From the NCBI RefSeq assembly GCF_018130825.1, contig NZ_JAFCJS010000001.1:930001-994000 (forward strand): a stretch of DNA of 64,000 nucleotides, in the 5' to 3' direction. Each line of letters starts with the position of its first letter. Within the stretch, counting starts at the first letter, position 1. Below are positions 52,173 through 60,252 of this stretch, piece by piece. The notes below the pieces were generated by a model. That model made no database searches. It was not told where the DNA came from and saw only the letters and a list, made by a program, of their open reading frames with translations. Position numbers and translations under genes: made by a program. The stretch comes from Bradyrhizobium liaoningense (GTDB lineage Bacteria > Pseudomonadota > Alphaproteobacteria > Rhizobiales > Xanthobacteraceae).

Positions 52173-53563
52173 AACAGAACATCCTCGTCGTCTCCGAGTC
52201 GCTCGGACAACCCAACCACAAGCGCGGCATCTTCCATTTCACCCGCGAGCTGGTCCGTTCGCTCGCCTCGGAGGGGCACGAGCTCACGCTGCTGGTGGAG
52301 ACCTCGAAGCGCTATCGCAAGCTGTGCCGGCGCGAGCGGCGCACGAAGCTGTTCGCGGCGCAGGCACGCAACATCGAGCTGCTGGCTCTCTACCGCTTCC
52401 TTGACGAGATCAACGTGAGCGGGCCGGTGACGCTCAGCGGCACGCGCCGCAAGTTCGACTGGCTCCGCCACAGGGTCGGCATGTTGCTGTCGCGGGACAA
52501 CATCCTCTGCCTCCTGCGCGCGATCGGCCTGCGTGGCCTGAATGCGCGACTGATCGAGAACCGGCCCGCCGCGCTCGAATACATTCCGCCTGATCTGAGC
52601 CATCTCGAGCTGTTCGGCGAGTTTCAGCTCGAGCCCGGATTCTTCAACTACCAGGACTCCTCGGCCTTCTTCCTGCTGCCACCGCCGCGGATCGACGCGC
52701 GCGACTACGACGTGATCGTCGTCGATACGCCGACCCGCGTGGCGATCAAGCGCAGGCCGGATGCCAAGGTGATCTGCGTCGTCCACGACTTGTTGCCGCT
52801 CACCGATCTCAAGCTCAGCGACATCGCCACGCGGCAGTTCCTGGCGCGAATCCGCACCAGCCTGCGTCAGGCCGACGAGCTCGCCTTCGTTTCCAACTAC
52901 AGCATGATGCGGTTCAGGGAACTGTTGCCGCAATTTGCGCACCTACCGGCGCGGGTCGTGTATCCCCGCACCCGGTTCGACGCCCCGGATGTCCTGCACC
53001 TTCCAGCCCCGTCGGGGCGTCCGGGGCGGCCGAGCTTCGTCGTCATCGTCTCGAACGAGCCGCGCAAGAACGTCGCCGCCGTCATCCGCGCCTTCCGTGG
53101 CGTGCCCCAGGCCGAGCTCGTCGTGATCGGCTATGCCGGCGAGATCAGCCGGATGCGCAACCTCCCGCAAAACGTCCGCTTCGCCGGCTATGTCGACGAG
53201 CACGAGAAGGCCGCCCTGATCGCGGAGGCGCACGGCCTGATCATGCCGAGCCTTGCCGAAGGTTTCGGCGTGCCGATCATCGAGGCGCTGGCCGCGAACA
53301 CGCCGGTGCTGTGCTCGGACATCGCGGTCTTCCGCGAGGTCGCGGGCGAGCTTGCCGACTATTTCGACCCGTACTCGACGGATTCGATCGCCGCCTCCGT
53401 CACCCGCGTGCTGACGCGGCAGGAGGAGTGGCGCGGCAAGATCCGGGCCCGGCGCCACGAGCTCGCCGACCGCTTCGGCTACGAGACCCAGGCCCGCGAT
53501 TTCCTCGGCCGCCAGCTGCCTGCGGAAAGGCTCGTCGCCACGCCAGTCGCATCGTACGGATGA
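52169..53563 (+). CDS. GT4 family glycosyltransferase
   Basis: A 464-residue GT-B glycosyltransferase. The N-terminal domain begins with NILVVSESLGQPNHKRGIFHFTREL, and an insert (residues about 60-180) is unlike the compact GT4 forms. The C-terminal donor-binding domain shows FVVIVSNEPRKNVAAVIRAF and the E-x7-E motif in AEGFGVPIIEALAANTPV. The acceptor is unknown. ATGA overlaps on both sides couple it to the ATPase and ligase genes. Confidence 0.88.
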   Translation: MKQNILVVSESLGQPNHKRGIFHFTRELVRSLASEGHELTLLVETSKRYRKLCRRERRTKLFAAQARNIELLALYRFLDEINVSGPVTLSGTRRKFDWLRHRVGMLLSRDNILCLLRAIGLRGLNARLIENRPAALEYIPPDLSHLELFGEFQLEPGFFNYQDSSAFFLLPPPRIDARDYDVIVVDTPTRVAIKRRPDAKVICVVHDLLPLTDLKLSDIATRQFLARIRTSLRQADELAFVSNYSMMRFRELLPQFAHLPARVVYPRTRFDAPDVLHLPAPSGRPGRPSFVVIVSNEPRKNVAAVIRAFRGVPQAELVVIGYAGEISRMRNLPQNVRFAGYVDEHEKAALIAEAHGLIMPSLAEGFGVPIIEALAANTPVLCSDIAVFREVAGELADYFDPYSTDSIAASVTRVLTRQEEWRGKIRARRHELADRFGYETQARDFLGRQLPAERLVATPVASYG

Positions 53564-54840
53564 CGGCCGAATCCGAGACGTGGTCCGGTCCTGCCGACCA
53601 GCAGGGCGGCCGGAAGGGATGGCAGAGCTGGCGCAACCCGGCCGCGCTGCTCCGGGCGGCAGATGTGCTCGTCATCCTGATCGCGGCGTCGCTGCCATGG
53701 TCGACAACGGCGCCTTCGATCTTCGTCGGACTCTGGCTGCTCGCGGTGACGCCGACCATCGCCTGGCGCGACTATGCGCGCGAGCTCACGCGCCCGGCGT
53801 TTGCCCTGCCCTTCGCGCTCCTGCTGCTCGCACTTCTCGGCACGCTGTGGTCGGAGGGGGCCTGGGCGGACCGGCTGCATGCGATCAAGCCAGTCGCAAA
53901 GCTCGTGCTGATTCCGCCGCTGCTCTATCATTTCAGCCGGTCGGAGCGCGGCTTGCACGTCTGCATCGCCTTTCTCGCCTCCTGCGCGCTGCTTGCCGCG
54001 TTCTCCTGGATCGTGCTGCTCAACCCGGGCTGGAAGATCACGGCCACGGCGTCATCAGGCGTTCCCGTCAAGAACTACATCGACCAGAGCCAGGAGTTCA
54101 CGCTGTGCGCCTTTGCGCTTGCGCTGCCGGTACTGACCTTCTGGCGCGGCGGACGCGCGGTCGCGGCGACCCTCTGCCTGGCACTGATCCTGCTGTTCGT
54201 CACCAACATGGTGTTCGTCGCCTCTGCGCGCACCGCCCTGCTCTGCATCGCGGTGCTGCTGGCCCTGTTCGCCTGGAAACATCTAAGCCACCGGGCGGCG
54301 CTGGTCCTGCTCGCAGGCGCAGTCGCCGCGAGTGCGCTGGCCTGGACGACGTCGCCCTATCTGCGTCAGCGCATCACCGACGTCGCGATCGAATACCGCC
54401 ACGGCCACGAGGACATCAGCCGCGCCTCCACCGCGCAGCGGCTGACCTATTGGCGCAAGGCGCTTCATGCCTTCGCCGAAGCGCCCCTGATCGGCCACGG
54501 CACTGGCTCGATCAAGCGCCAGTTCGAGCGCGCCGCCACGAGCGAAAGCAGCCTCACCGCGGAAATCGTCAGCAATCCGCACAACCAGACACTCAACGTC
54601 GCGATGCAATGGGGCCTGTTGGGCGTCGTCCTCCTCTACGCCATGTGGATCGCCCATCTTTGCCTGTTCCTCGGCGAAGGCCTTGCCGCCTGGATCGGCC
54701 TCGCCGCTGTCGTGCAGAACATCGCGAGCTCGCTGCTCAACTCGCATTTGTTCGATTTCCACGAGGGCTGGATGTATGTGCTCGGCGTCGGCGTTGCCGG
54801 CGGCATGGTCCTGAAGGCCAAGGCTAGCAGCCCGGCGTAG
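53560..54840 (+). CDS. O-antigen ligase-like membrane protein
   Basis: A 426-residue protein with about ten TM helices and the Wzy_C/WaaL-type periplasmic loop: RASTAQRLTYWRKALHAF and LIGHGTGSIKRQF with the conserved His, then SNPHNQTLNVAMQWG with NPHN. Members ligate or polymerise undecaprenyl-linked glycans. Here it closes the export operon. The start ATG 53560 overlaps the previous stop (ATGA). Its stop abuts that of the convergent binding-protein gene with no base between. Confidence 0.85.
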   Translation: MTAESETWSGPADQQGGRKGWQSWRNPAALLRAADVLVILIAASLPWSTTAPSIFVGLWLLAVTPTIAWRDYARELTRPAFALPFALLLLALLGTLWSEGAWADRLHAIKPVAKLVLIPPLLYHFSRSERGLHVCIAFLASCALLAAFSWIVLLNPGWKITATASSGVPVKNYIDQSQEFTLCAFALALPVLTFWRGGRAVAATLCLALILLFVTNMVFVASARTALLCIAVLLALFAWKHLSHRAALVLLAGAVAASALAWTTSPYLRQRITDVAIEYRHGHEDISRASTAQRLTYWRKALHAFAEAPLIGHGTGSIKRQFERAATSESSLTAEIVSNPHNQTLNVAMQWGLLGVVLLYAMWIAHLCLFLGEGLAAWIGLAAVVQNIASSLLNSHLFDFHEGWMYVLGVGVAGGMVLKAKASSPA

Positions 54841-56076
54841 CTACTGGCTGCGCTCGTGGCCGACCTCGCCGGTGATGACGTCGCCGAACAATTCCCAGGC
54901 CTGCCCGTTGAAGCGCATCAGCTGCATCTGCTCGATCGGGAAGTAATCGTCGGGCGAGGTGTTGACCATGATGCCCGGCAGCATCAGGTCGGTGTGGAAG
55001 TTCTTCAGGTTGGCGGCCTGCTTCATGACGTTCTCGCGGGTGAGATTGTCGCCGCATTGCTTCAGGACCTGGGCCATCGCCTCGGCCTGCACATAGCCAT
55101 AGATGTTGTTGGCGTTGGCCTTGTCGCCGTCGGGGTAATACTTGTCCATGAACGCGCGCCATTTGATCACGGCGGGATCCTTGTCCCAGGTCGGATCGGT
55201 CGGGTCCTTCAGATAGACCGTCGAGATGATGTCCTTGGCGTATTCGAGCCCGGCGGGCTTGAGCACCGAGGCGACCGAGGTTGCGGTGTTGGCGAGGAAG
55301 AATTTCGGCTTCCAGCCGAGCTCGCCCACTTTCCGGATCGCCTGCGCCGAGCCCTTCGGCGCGGCCCAGGAGAAGAAGATGTCGGCGCCGGAATCGTGCA
55401 GCGCCACGATCTGCGAGTCGATCGAGGGATCGCTGACCTCGTAGGACTTGTCGGCGATGATCATGCTCGCCTTGTCGCCGAGCCCGTCCTTCAGGCCCTT
55501 GAACTGGTCCTTGCCGGCATCGTCGTTCTGCCAGAACACCGCGATCTTGCCGTTCGGAAAATTGTCGCGGATGTATTTTGCGTAGATCCGCCCTTCGCTC
55601 TGGTAGTTGGGCTGGAAACCCATGGTCCACGGGAAACTCCTGGGGTCGCCGAACTTGGTGCCGCCGGAGGCGACGAAGAGCTGCGGCACCTTCTTCGCGT
55701 TCATGTACTTCATGATCGCGGAGTTCGAGGGCGTGCCGAGCGACTGGAAGATCAGGAGGACATCGTCGCTCTCGACCAGCTTGCGCGCCTGCTCGATCGC
55801 CTTCGGCGGCGAATAGGCGTCGTCATAGCTGATGAAATTGATCTTGCGGCCGTTGATGCCGCCCTGGTCGTTGATCATCTTGAAGAAGGCGGCCTCGGTC
55901 TTGCCGATCACGCCATAGGACGACGCCGGCCCGCTATAGGGCATGATGTTGCCAATCTTGATTTCGGTGTCGGAAGCGCCGGGGTCGTATCCCTTCTGCG
56001 CCGAGGCCGGTGTCGCGGCGAGCGCTCCGGCAACAAGCATGGCGAGGGCAGCGAGATTCTTGCAACGACCCGGCAT
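54841..56076 (-). CDS. Branched-chain amino acid-type ABC binding protein
   Basis: A 411-residue periplasmic binding protein of the LivK/peripla_BP_6 group. The signal peptide ends ATPASA|Q, and the mature start DTEIKIGNIMPYSGPASSYG is characteristic. The core has AFFKMINDQGGINGRKINFI and FVASGGTKFGDPRSFPWTMG. The start at 56076 is fixed by GGGGAGAG. The open frame to 56223 is not used. No permease or ATPase genes are adjacent, so it serves a transporter encoded elsewhere. Confidence 0.88.
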   Translation of the reverse strand: MPGRCKNLAALAMLVAGALAATPASAQKGYDPGASDTEIKIGNIMPYSGPASSYGVIGKTEAAFFKMINDQGGINGRKINFISYDDAYSPPKAIEQARKLVESDDVLLIFQSLGTPSNSAIMKYMNAKKVPQLFVASGGTKFGDPRSFPWTMGFQPNYQSEGRIYAKYIRDNFPNGKIAVFWQNDDAGKDQFKGLKDGLGDKASMIIADKSYEVSDPSIDSQIVALHDSGADIFFSWAAPKGSAQAIRKVGELGWKPKFFLANTATSVASVLKPAGLEYAKDIISTVYLKDPTDPTWDKDPAVIKWRAFMDKYYPDGDKANANNIYGYVQAEAMAQVLKQCGDNLTRENVMKQAANLKNFHTDLMLPGIMVNTSPDDYFPIEQMQLMRFNGQAWELFGDVITGEVGHERSQ

Positions 56077-56182
56077 CGTTCTCTCCCCTATTTTGTAGTC
56101 TTGTTTTGCAGAGAGTGTCGCAAGGAGGATAGCGGCTGGCAAGCGCCACGATTTTCCGCGCGGTGAAACGTTGGTACGGAAC

Positions 56183-57094
56183 TTACGCGACGCGACGCAG
56201 CAAGCCGAGCACGCGCCCGTCAATCAACAGCAACGCGCTGCCGATGACGATCGCCCCCGCAATCTCGCGCGCGGAGATCGGCTCGCCCAGCACCAGCCAG
56301 CCCAGCAGGATGGCGGTGACGGGAATGAGCAGCGTCACCAGCATGACGTTGGTTGCGCCCGAGCGCCGGATGATCTGAAAGAACACGATGTAGGCCAGCG
56401 CCGTTGAAAGCGCGGCGAGGCCAAGGACCGCAAGCCAGGTCGCGACGCCCGGCATCGGCAGATGCCACGGCTGCTCCATCGCACCGGCGACGATGGCCAT
56501 CATGACCGTCGATGCCATCAGTTGGAATGTTGCGGTGCCAAGCGGCGGAGAGTCCTTCAACAGCCGCCGCGCGGCCAGTGCCGCAAAGCCGTAGCTGAGG
56601 GCGCCGCCCAGGCAAAGCAGGATGCCGAGCCCCTGCCCCGGCCGCGTCTCGATGCCCCATCCGCGCAGGATGACCACGCCGACGACACCCAGAACCACGC
56701 CGGCGACTCGCCGCATCTGCAGTGCTTCCTCGCCAGCCGCGGCCATGACGAGCACCGTGAACAGCGGCGTGGTGGCATTCAGGATCGAAGCGAGCCCGCT
56801 CGGGATAAAGGTCTGGCCGATCACGATCAGCGAGAACGGGATGACGTTGTTGAGCAGACCGATTGCGACGAACGGCTTCCAGCCGGCCGTCCCCCTGGGA
56901 AGGCCGATGCCCTGGATGCGGAGCAGCGGCAGCAGAATGGCCGCACCGAGCGCGACGCGCAAAAACACCAGCGTCAGCGGCGGCAATTCCCGCAAGGCCG
57001 CGCCATTGAAGAAGAACGAGCCGCCCCAGAGGACGGAGAGCACCGCGAGCAGCGACCAGTCTCGCGCATCGATGCGGTTGTCTTTCGCAGGCAT
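56183..57094 (-). CDS. EamA/DMT-family permease (first of pair)
   Basis: A 303-residue drug/metabolite transporter with ten TM helices in two EamA halves. Visible segments: SVLWGGSFFFNGAALRELPPLT at TM1-2 and LLIPVTAILLGWLVLGEPISAREIAGAIVI near the end. Substrates of this family vary widely (amino acids, metabolites) and cannot be inferred. The start at 57094 follows a short upstream gap. The next gene, 77 bp away, is related. Confidence 0.83.
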   Translation of the reverse strand: MPAKDNRIDARDWSLLAVLSVLWGGSFFFNGAALRELPPLTLVFLRVALGAAILLPLLRIQGIGLPRGTAGWKPFVAIGLLNNVIPFSLIVIGQTFIPSGLASILNATTPLFTVLVMAAAGEEALQMRRVAGVVLGVVGVVILRGWGIETRPGQGLGILLCLGGALSYGFAALAARRLLKDSPPLGTATFQLMASTVMMAIVAGAMEQPWHLPMPGVATWLAVLGLAALSTALAYIVFFQIIRRSGATNVMLVTLLIPVTAILLGWLVLGEPISAREIAGAIVIGSALLLIDGRVLGLLRRVA

Positions 57095-57171
57095 GGCGTC
57101 TCACATTGTCGATCCGACCTGCCGCCTAGTACAGCGGAGCGGAGCGCGCCACCCGATTTCCGAGATGGACC

Positions 57172-58062
57172 CTAAGGTCCCGCGCTCTGGCTCCCGTCAT
57201 GCTTTCGCGCGTCGCCGACGACATCGGCAACCACCGCGGCGATCACCAAAGCGCCGCCAATGAGCGCGTGAACGGCAGGCACCTCGCGGAAGGCAACCCA
57301 GATCCAGAACGGCATCAAGGGCGTCTCCAGCGTCGCGATCAGGGAGGCCTGCCCTGACGGCAGCAGGCGCGAGCCGAGCATGTAGAAGGTCAGGCCGAGG
57401 GCGACTTGCAGGCAGCCGAACATCGCGAGGATCGCGAGATTGTTGCCGCCGACATGGACGATGTCGTGCGCGAACGGAAGACTGACGAGGCTTCCCAGGA
57501 AGTTCGAGAGTGCAGCTGCCGCCACCATCGACGTCTCCCTGTGGCGCCGAACGACGACCGTCATGGCCGAAATGGCGAGCACCATCAGACAGCCGAGCGC
57601 GACGCCGCCGATATCGGCTCCCGCCGCGATGCCGCCGACCGTGATGGCCACGCCGGCGAAGGCGACAAGACTCGCGACCAGCGTCCGCCATGTCGCGGCT
57701 TCACCGAGCCACAGCCATGCAAGCGCCGCAGCGACAAACGGTTGCGTGGCGATCAGCACGGCGACGTTCATCACCTTGGTCATCTGAAGCGCGGGGATGA
57801 AGGAGACCATGCCGATCGTCGACAACGAGGCGACGAGCAGGCCGCTGCGCCCCGGCGCCACCAATTGCCGGAGCGCACCGCGCCCCTGCATCGGGACGAG
57901 AAACACCGTGATGAGGCTGCCGCCAAACAGGCCGCGCCAGAACAGGATGGTCCAGGGATCGAACGGCAGCAGCCGGGTGAAGAACGGCGCGGTGCTCCAG
58001 GCAACCGCGGCGGCGACGACGAGGGCAATGCCGAGACCGCGTTCCGAACGTGGCTGCCCCAT
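57172..58062 (-). CDS. EamA/DMT-family permease (second of pair)
   Basis: A 296-residue ten-helix EamA transporter. AAAVAWSTAPFFTRLLPFDPWTILFWRGLFGG is the N-terminal signature and TLETPLMPFWIWVAFREVPAVHALIGGALVI the C-terminal half. It is not closely similar to the neighbouring copy, so this is a pair of family members rather than a recent duplication. It lies 13 bp from the dehydrogenase gene and probably belongs to the same transcript. Confidence 0.83.
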   Translation of the reverse strand: MGQPRSERGLGIALVVAAAVAWSTAPFFTRLLPFDPWTILFWRGLFGGSLITVFLVPMQGRGALRQLVAPGRSGLLVASLSTIGMVSFIPALQMTKVMNVAVLIATQPFVAAALAWLWLGEAATWRTLVASLVAFAGVAITVGGIAAGADIGGVALGCLMVLAISAMTVVVRRHRETSMVAAAALSNFLGSLVSLPFAHDIVHVGGNNLAILAMFGCLQVALGLTFYMLGSRLLPSGQASLIATLETPLMPFWIWVAFREVPAVHALIGGALVIAAVVADVVGDARKHDGSQSAGP

Positions 58063-58075
58063 GTCGATGTACCGG

Positions 58076-58957
58076 CTAGGATGGCTTCTTCGGCCGCGAC
58101 ACCAGCTCGATCATCCTGCCTTCATCGTCATCCGGCATCGCCGCTTTCGCCTGCGCGTAGGCCTCGACCGCGGCGCGCGCGACCAGGGGCTTGCCGGCCA
58201 GGAGACTCTCGGCGAGCTTAACGGCATAGGCCGCATCCTTGTGGCGCAGCGCTGCCGTGAAGGTCGCGCCGGAAAAATCGCGGGCGACCATGCGCTTGGA
58301 ATGACGCTGCACCTGTGGGCTGGCGGCCACGCCCGCCTGGATCGACTCCAGCACCAGATTCATGTCGAGCCCGGCCTGCTCGGCGATGGCAAGGCCTTCA
58401 GCGAGGCCGGCGATCTGGATCGCGCCCATCAGATTGTTGATGAGCTTGTAGACCGTGCCGGACCCGACCGCGCCGAAATGGCGGATGGTCGAGCCGATCG
58501 GCTCGAGGAACGGGCGCGCGCGTTCGAGATCGGCGGCGTCGGCGCCAACGAGCAGCGTCAGTTTTCCGGCGGCCGCCGCATCCGGCAATCCCGTCACAGG
58601 GCAGTCGACATAGATCAGCCCGCGCCCGTTGAGCTCGCGGCCCATCTCGCGGGCGTGGTCATAGGAGACGGTGGAGCATTCGATCGCGATGGTGCCGGCC
58701 TTGGCCGTCTTGGCCGCGCCCTCCGGCCCGAGCCAGACCGTGCGCGAGGCCTCGTCGTCGGCAACCATGGTCACGACCGCATCGGCGTCGATCGCGGCAT
58801 CCTCGGGTGAGGTCGCCCAATGCGCGCCGCGCGCGATCAAATCTTCCGCCTTGGCCTTGCTGCGATTCCACAGCGTCACCGTGAAGCCGGCATCGAGATA
58901 GCGGCCGGCCATGCCATGGCCCATCCGTCCAAGCCCGATGAAGGCGACGCGGGGCAT
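58076..58957 (-). CDS. NAD(P)-dependent beta-hydroxyacid dehydrogenase
   Basis: A 293-residue member of the 3-hydroxyisobutyrate dehydrogenase / GLYR family. FIGLGRMGHGMAGRYLDAGFTV is the dinucleotide fold. Substrate-loop GLPDAAAAGKLTLLVG is close to the DAPVSGG-type motif, and catalytic Lys is in GTVYKLINNLMGAIQIA. Alternative roles include tartronate-semialdehyde or glyoxylate reduction. Its start is 2 bp from the prfB stop, so the two genes are co-transcribed. Confidence 0.88.
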   Translation of the reverse strand: MPRVAFIGLGRMGHGMAGRYLDAGFTVTLWNRSKAKAEDLIARGAHWATSPEDAAIDADAVVTMVADDEASRTVWLGPEGAAKTAKAGTIAIECSTVSYDHAREMGRELNGRGLIYVDCPVTGLPDAAAAGKLTLLVGADAADLERARPFLEPIGSTIRHFGAVGSGTVYKLINNLMGAIQIAGLAEGLAIAEQAGLDMNLVLESIQAGVAASPQVQRHSKRMVARDFSGATFTAALRHKDAAYAVKLAESLLAGKPLVARAAVEAYAQAKAAMPDDDEGRMIELVSRPKKPS

Positions 58958-58959
58958 GG

Positions 58960-60091
58960 CTAGTCCACGTCCTCGACGTCGCCCGCGGTGGTGCCGAAGG
59001 CGCGCTGCGCCAGCGTCGCGGCCATGAACTCGTCGAGATCGCCGCCGAGCACGCCCGAGGTGTCGGAGGTCTGCACGCCGGTGCGTAAGTCCTTCACCAT
59101 CTGGTAGGGCTGCAGCACGTAGGAGCGGATCTGGTGACCCCAGCCGATATCGGTCTTGGCGGCCTGGTCGGCGGCGGCCTTCTCCTCGCGCTTCTTCAGC
59201 TCGATCTCGTAGAGCCGCGCGCGCAGCATGTCCCAGGCCTGCGCCCGGTTCTTGTGCTGGGAGCGGCCGGCCTGGCAGACCACGGCGACGCCGGTCGGGA
59301 TGTGCGTCAGGCGCACCGCGGATTCGGTCTTGTTGACGTGCTGGCCGCCGGCGCCGCCCGAACGCATGGTGTCGGTGCGGACGTCGGATTCCTTGATGTC
59401 GATCTTGATGCTGTCGTCGATGACAGGGAAGACCTGCACGCTCGAGAACGAGGTGTGCCGCCGCGCGTTGGAATCGAACGGCGAGATGCGCACGAGGCGG
59501 TGCACGCCGGCTTCGGTCTTCAGCCAGCCATAGGCATTGTGCCCGGAGACCTGGATGGTCGCCGACTTGATGCCGGCTTCTTCGCCCTCGGACTCTTCGA
59601 GGTACTCGACCTTGAAGCCATGCGTCTCGGCCCAGCGCGTGTACATGCGCAGGAGCATCTGCGCCCAGTCCTGGCTCTCGGTGCCGCCGGCGCCGGCATG
59701 GACCTCGAGATAGGAATCGAAGCGATCGGCCTCGCCCGACAGCAGCGCCTCGAGCTCGCGCCGAGCGACTTCCTTCTTCAGATTCTTCAGCGCAGCTTCG
59801 GCTTCGGCAACGACGCCGTCATCGCCCTCGGCCTCGCCGAGCTCGATCATGCCGATGTCGTCTTCGAGCTCCTGCTCGACCTTGCCGATACCCGACAGCG
59901 AATCCTCAAGCGAGGTGCGCTCCTGCATCAGCTTCTGGGCCTTCTGGGGATCGTTCCAGAGGTTGGGATCTTCTGCGAGCTTGTTCAGCTCGGCGAGGCG
60001 TGCCGTCGATTTCTCGACGTCAAAGATGCCTCCTCAGCAGCCCGACTGACTGCTTGATCTCTTCTACCAACCGTTCGATTTCGGCGCGCAT
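58960..60091 (-). CDS. prfB: Peptide chain release factor 2, with programmed +1 frameshift
   Basis: RF2, which ends translation at UGA and UAA. Reading begins at ATG 60091 and runs 23 codons ([20 protein letters not shown] and RHL) to an in-frame TGA at 60020-60022. An internal AGGAGG lies 3 bases before the slip site CTT-TGA-C. Shifting by +1 resumes at GAC (60021) and continues to 58960, giving 376 residues in all. The anticodon-like motif SPFDSNARR and the catalytic GGQ in [16 protein letters not shown] are both present. The slip gives RF2 feedback control on its own UGA. A reader without the frameshift would wrongly start at ATG 59928. Confidence 0.96.
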
Positions 60092-60109
60092 GTCGTTCTC
60101 TGGTCTGGC

Positions 60110-60153
60110 GCATGATCCGGGAAAGCGCGCAGCGGTTTCCCGAAAGATCCTGC
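60110..60153. repeat. RIME-like rhizobial palindromic repeat
   Basis: GCATGATCCGGGAAA (60110-60124) and TTTCCCGAAAGATCCTGC (60136-60153) are imperfect inverted arms. They match the CATGATCCGGAAA...TTTCCGAAAAGATCATGC type of intergenic repeat common in rhizobial genomes. It sits 18 bp upstream of prfB, in the PBP1A-prfB gap. Confidence 0.6.
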
Positions 60154-60252
60154 ACAAAAACTAAAGCGCGATAACTCATCGCGCGTTGGGGGATGTAACG
60201 GCGGCGGCGCCAAAGCGCAACCGCCCCCCTCGCCCGTATCAGGTGTTATCCG

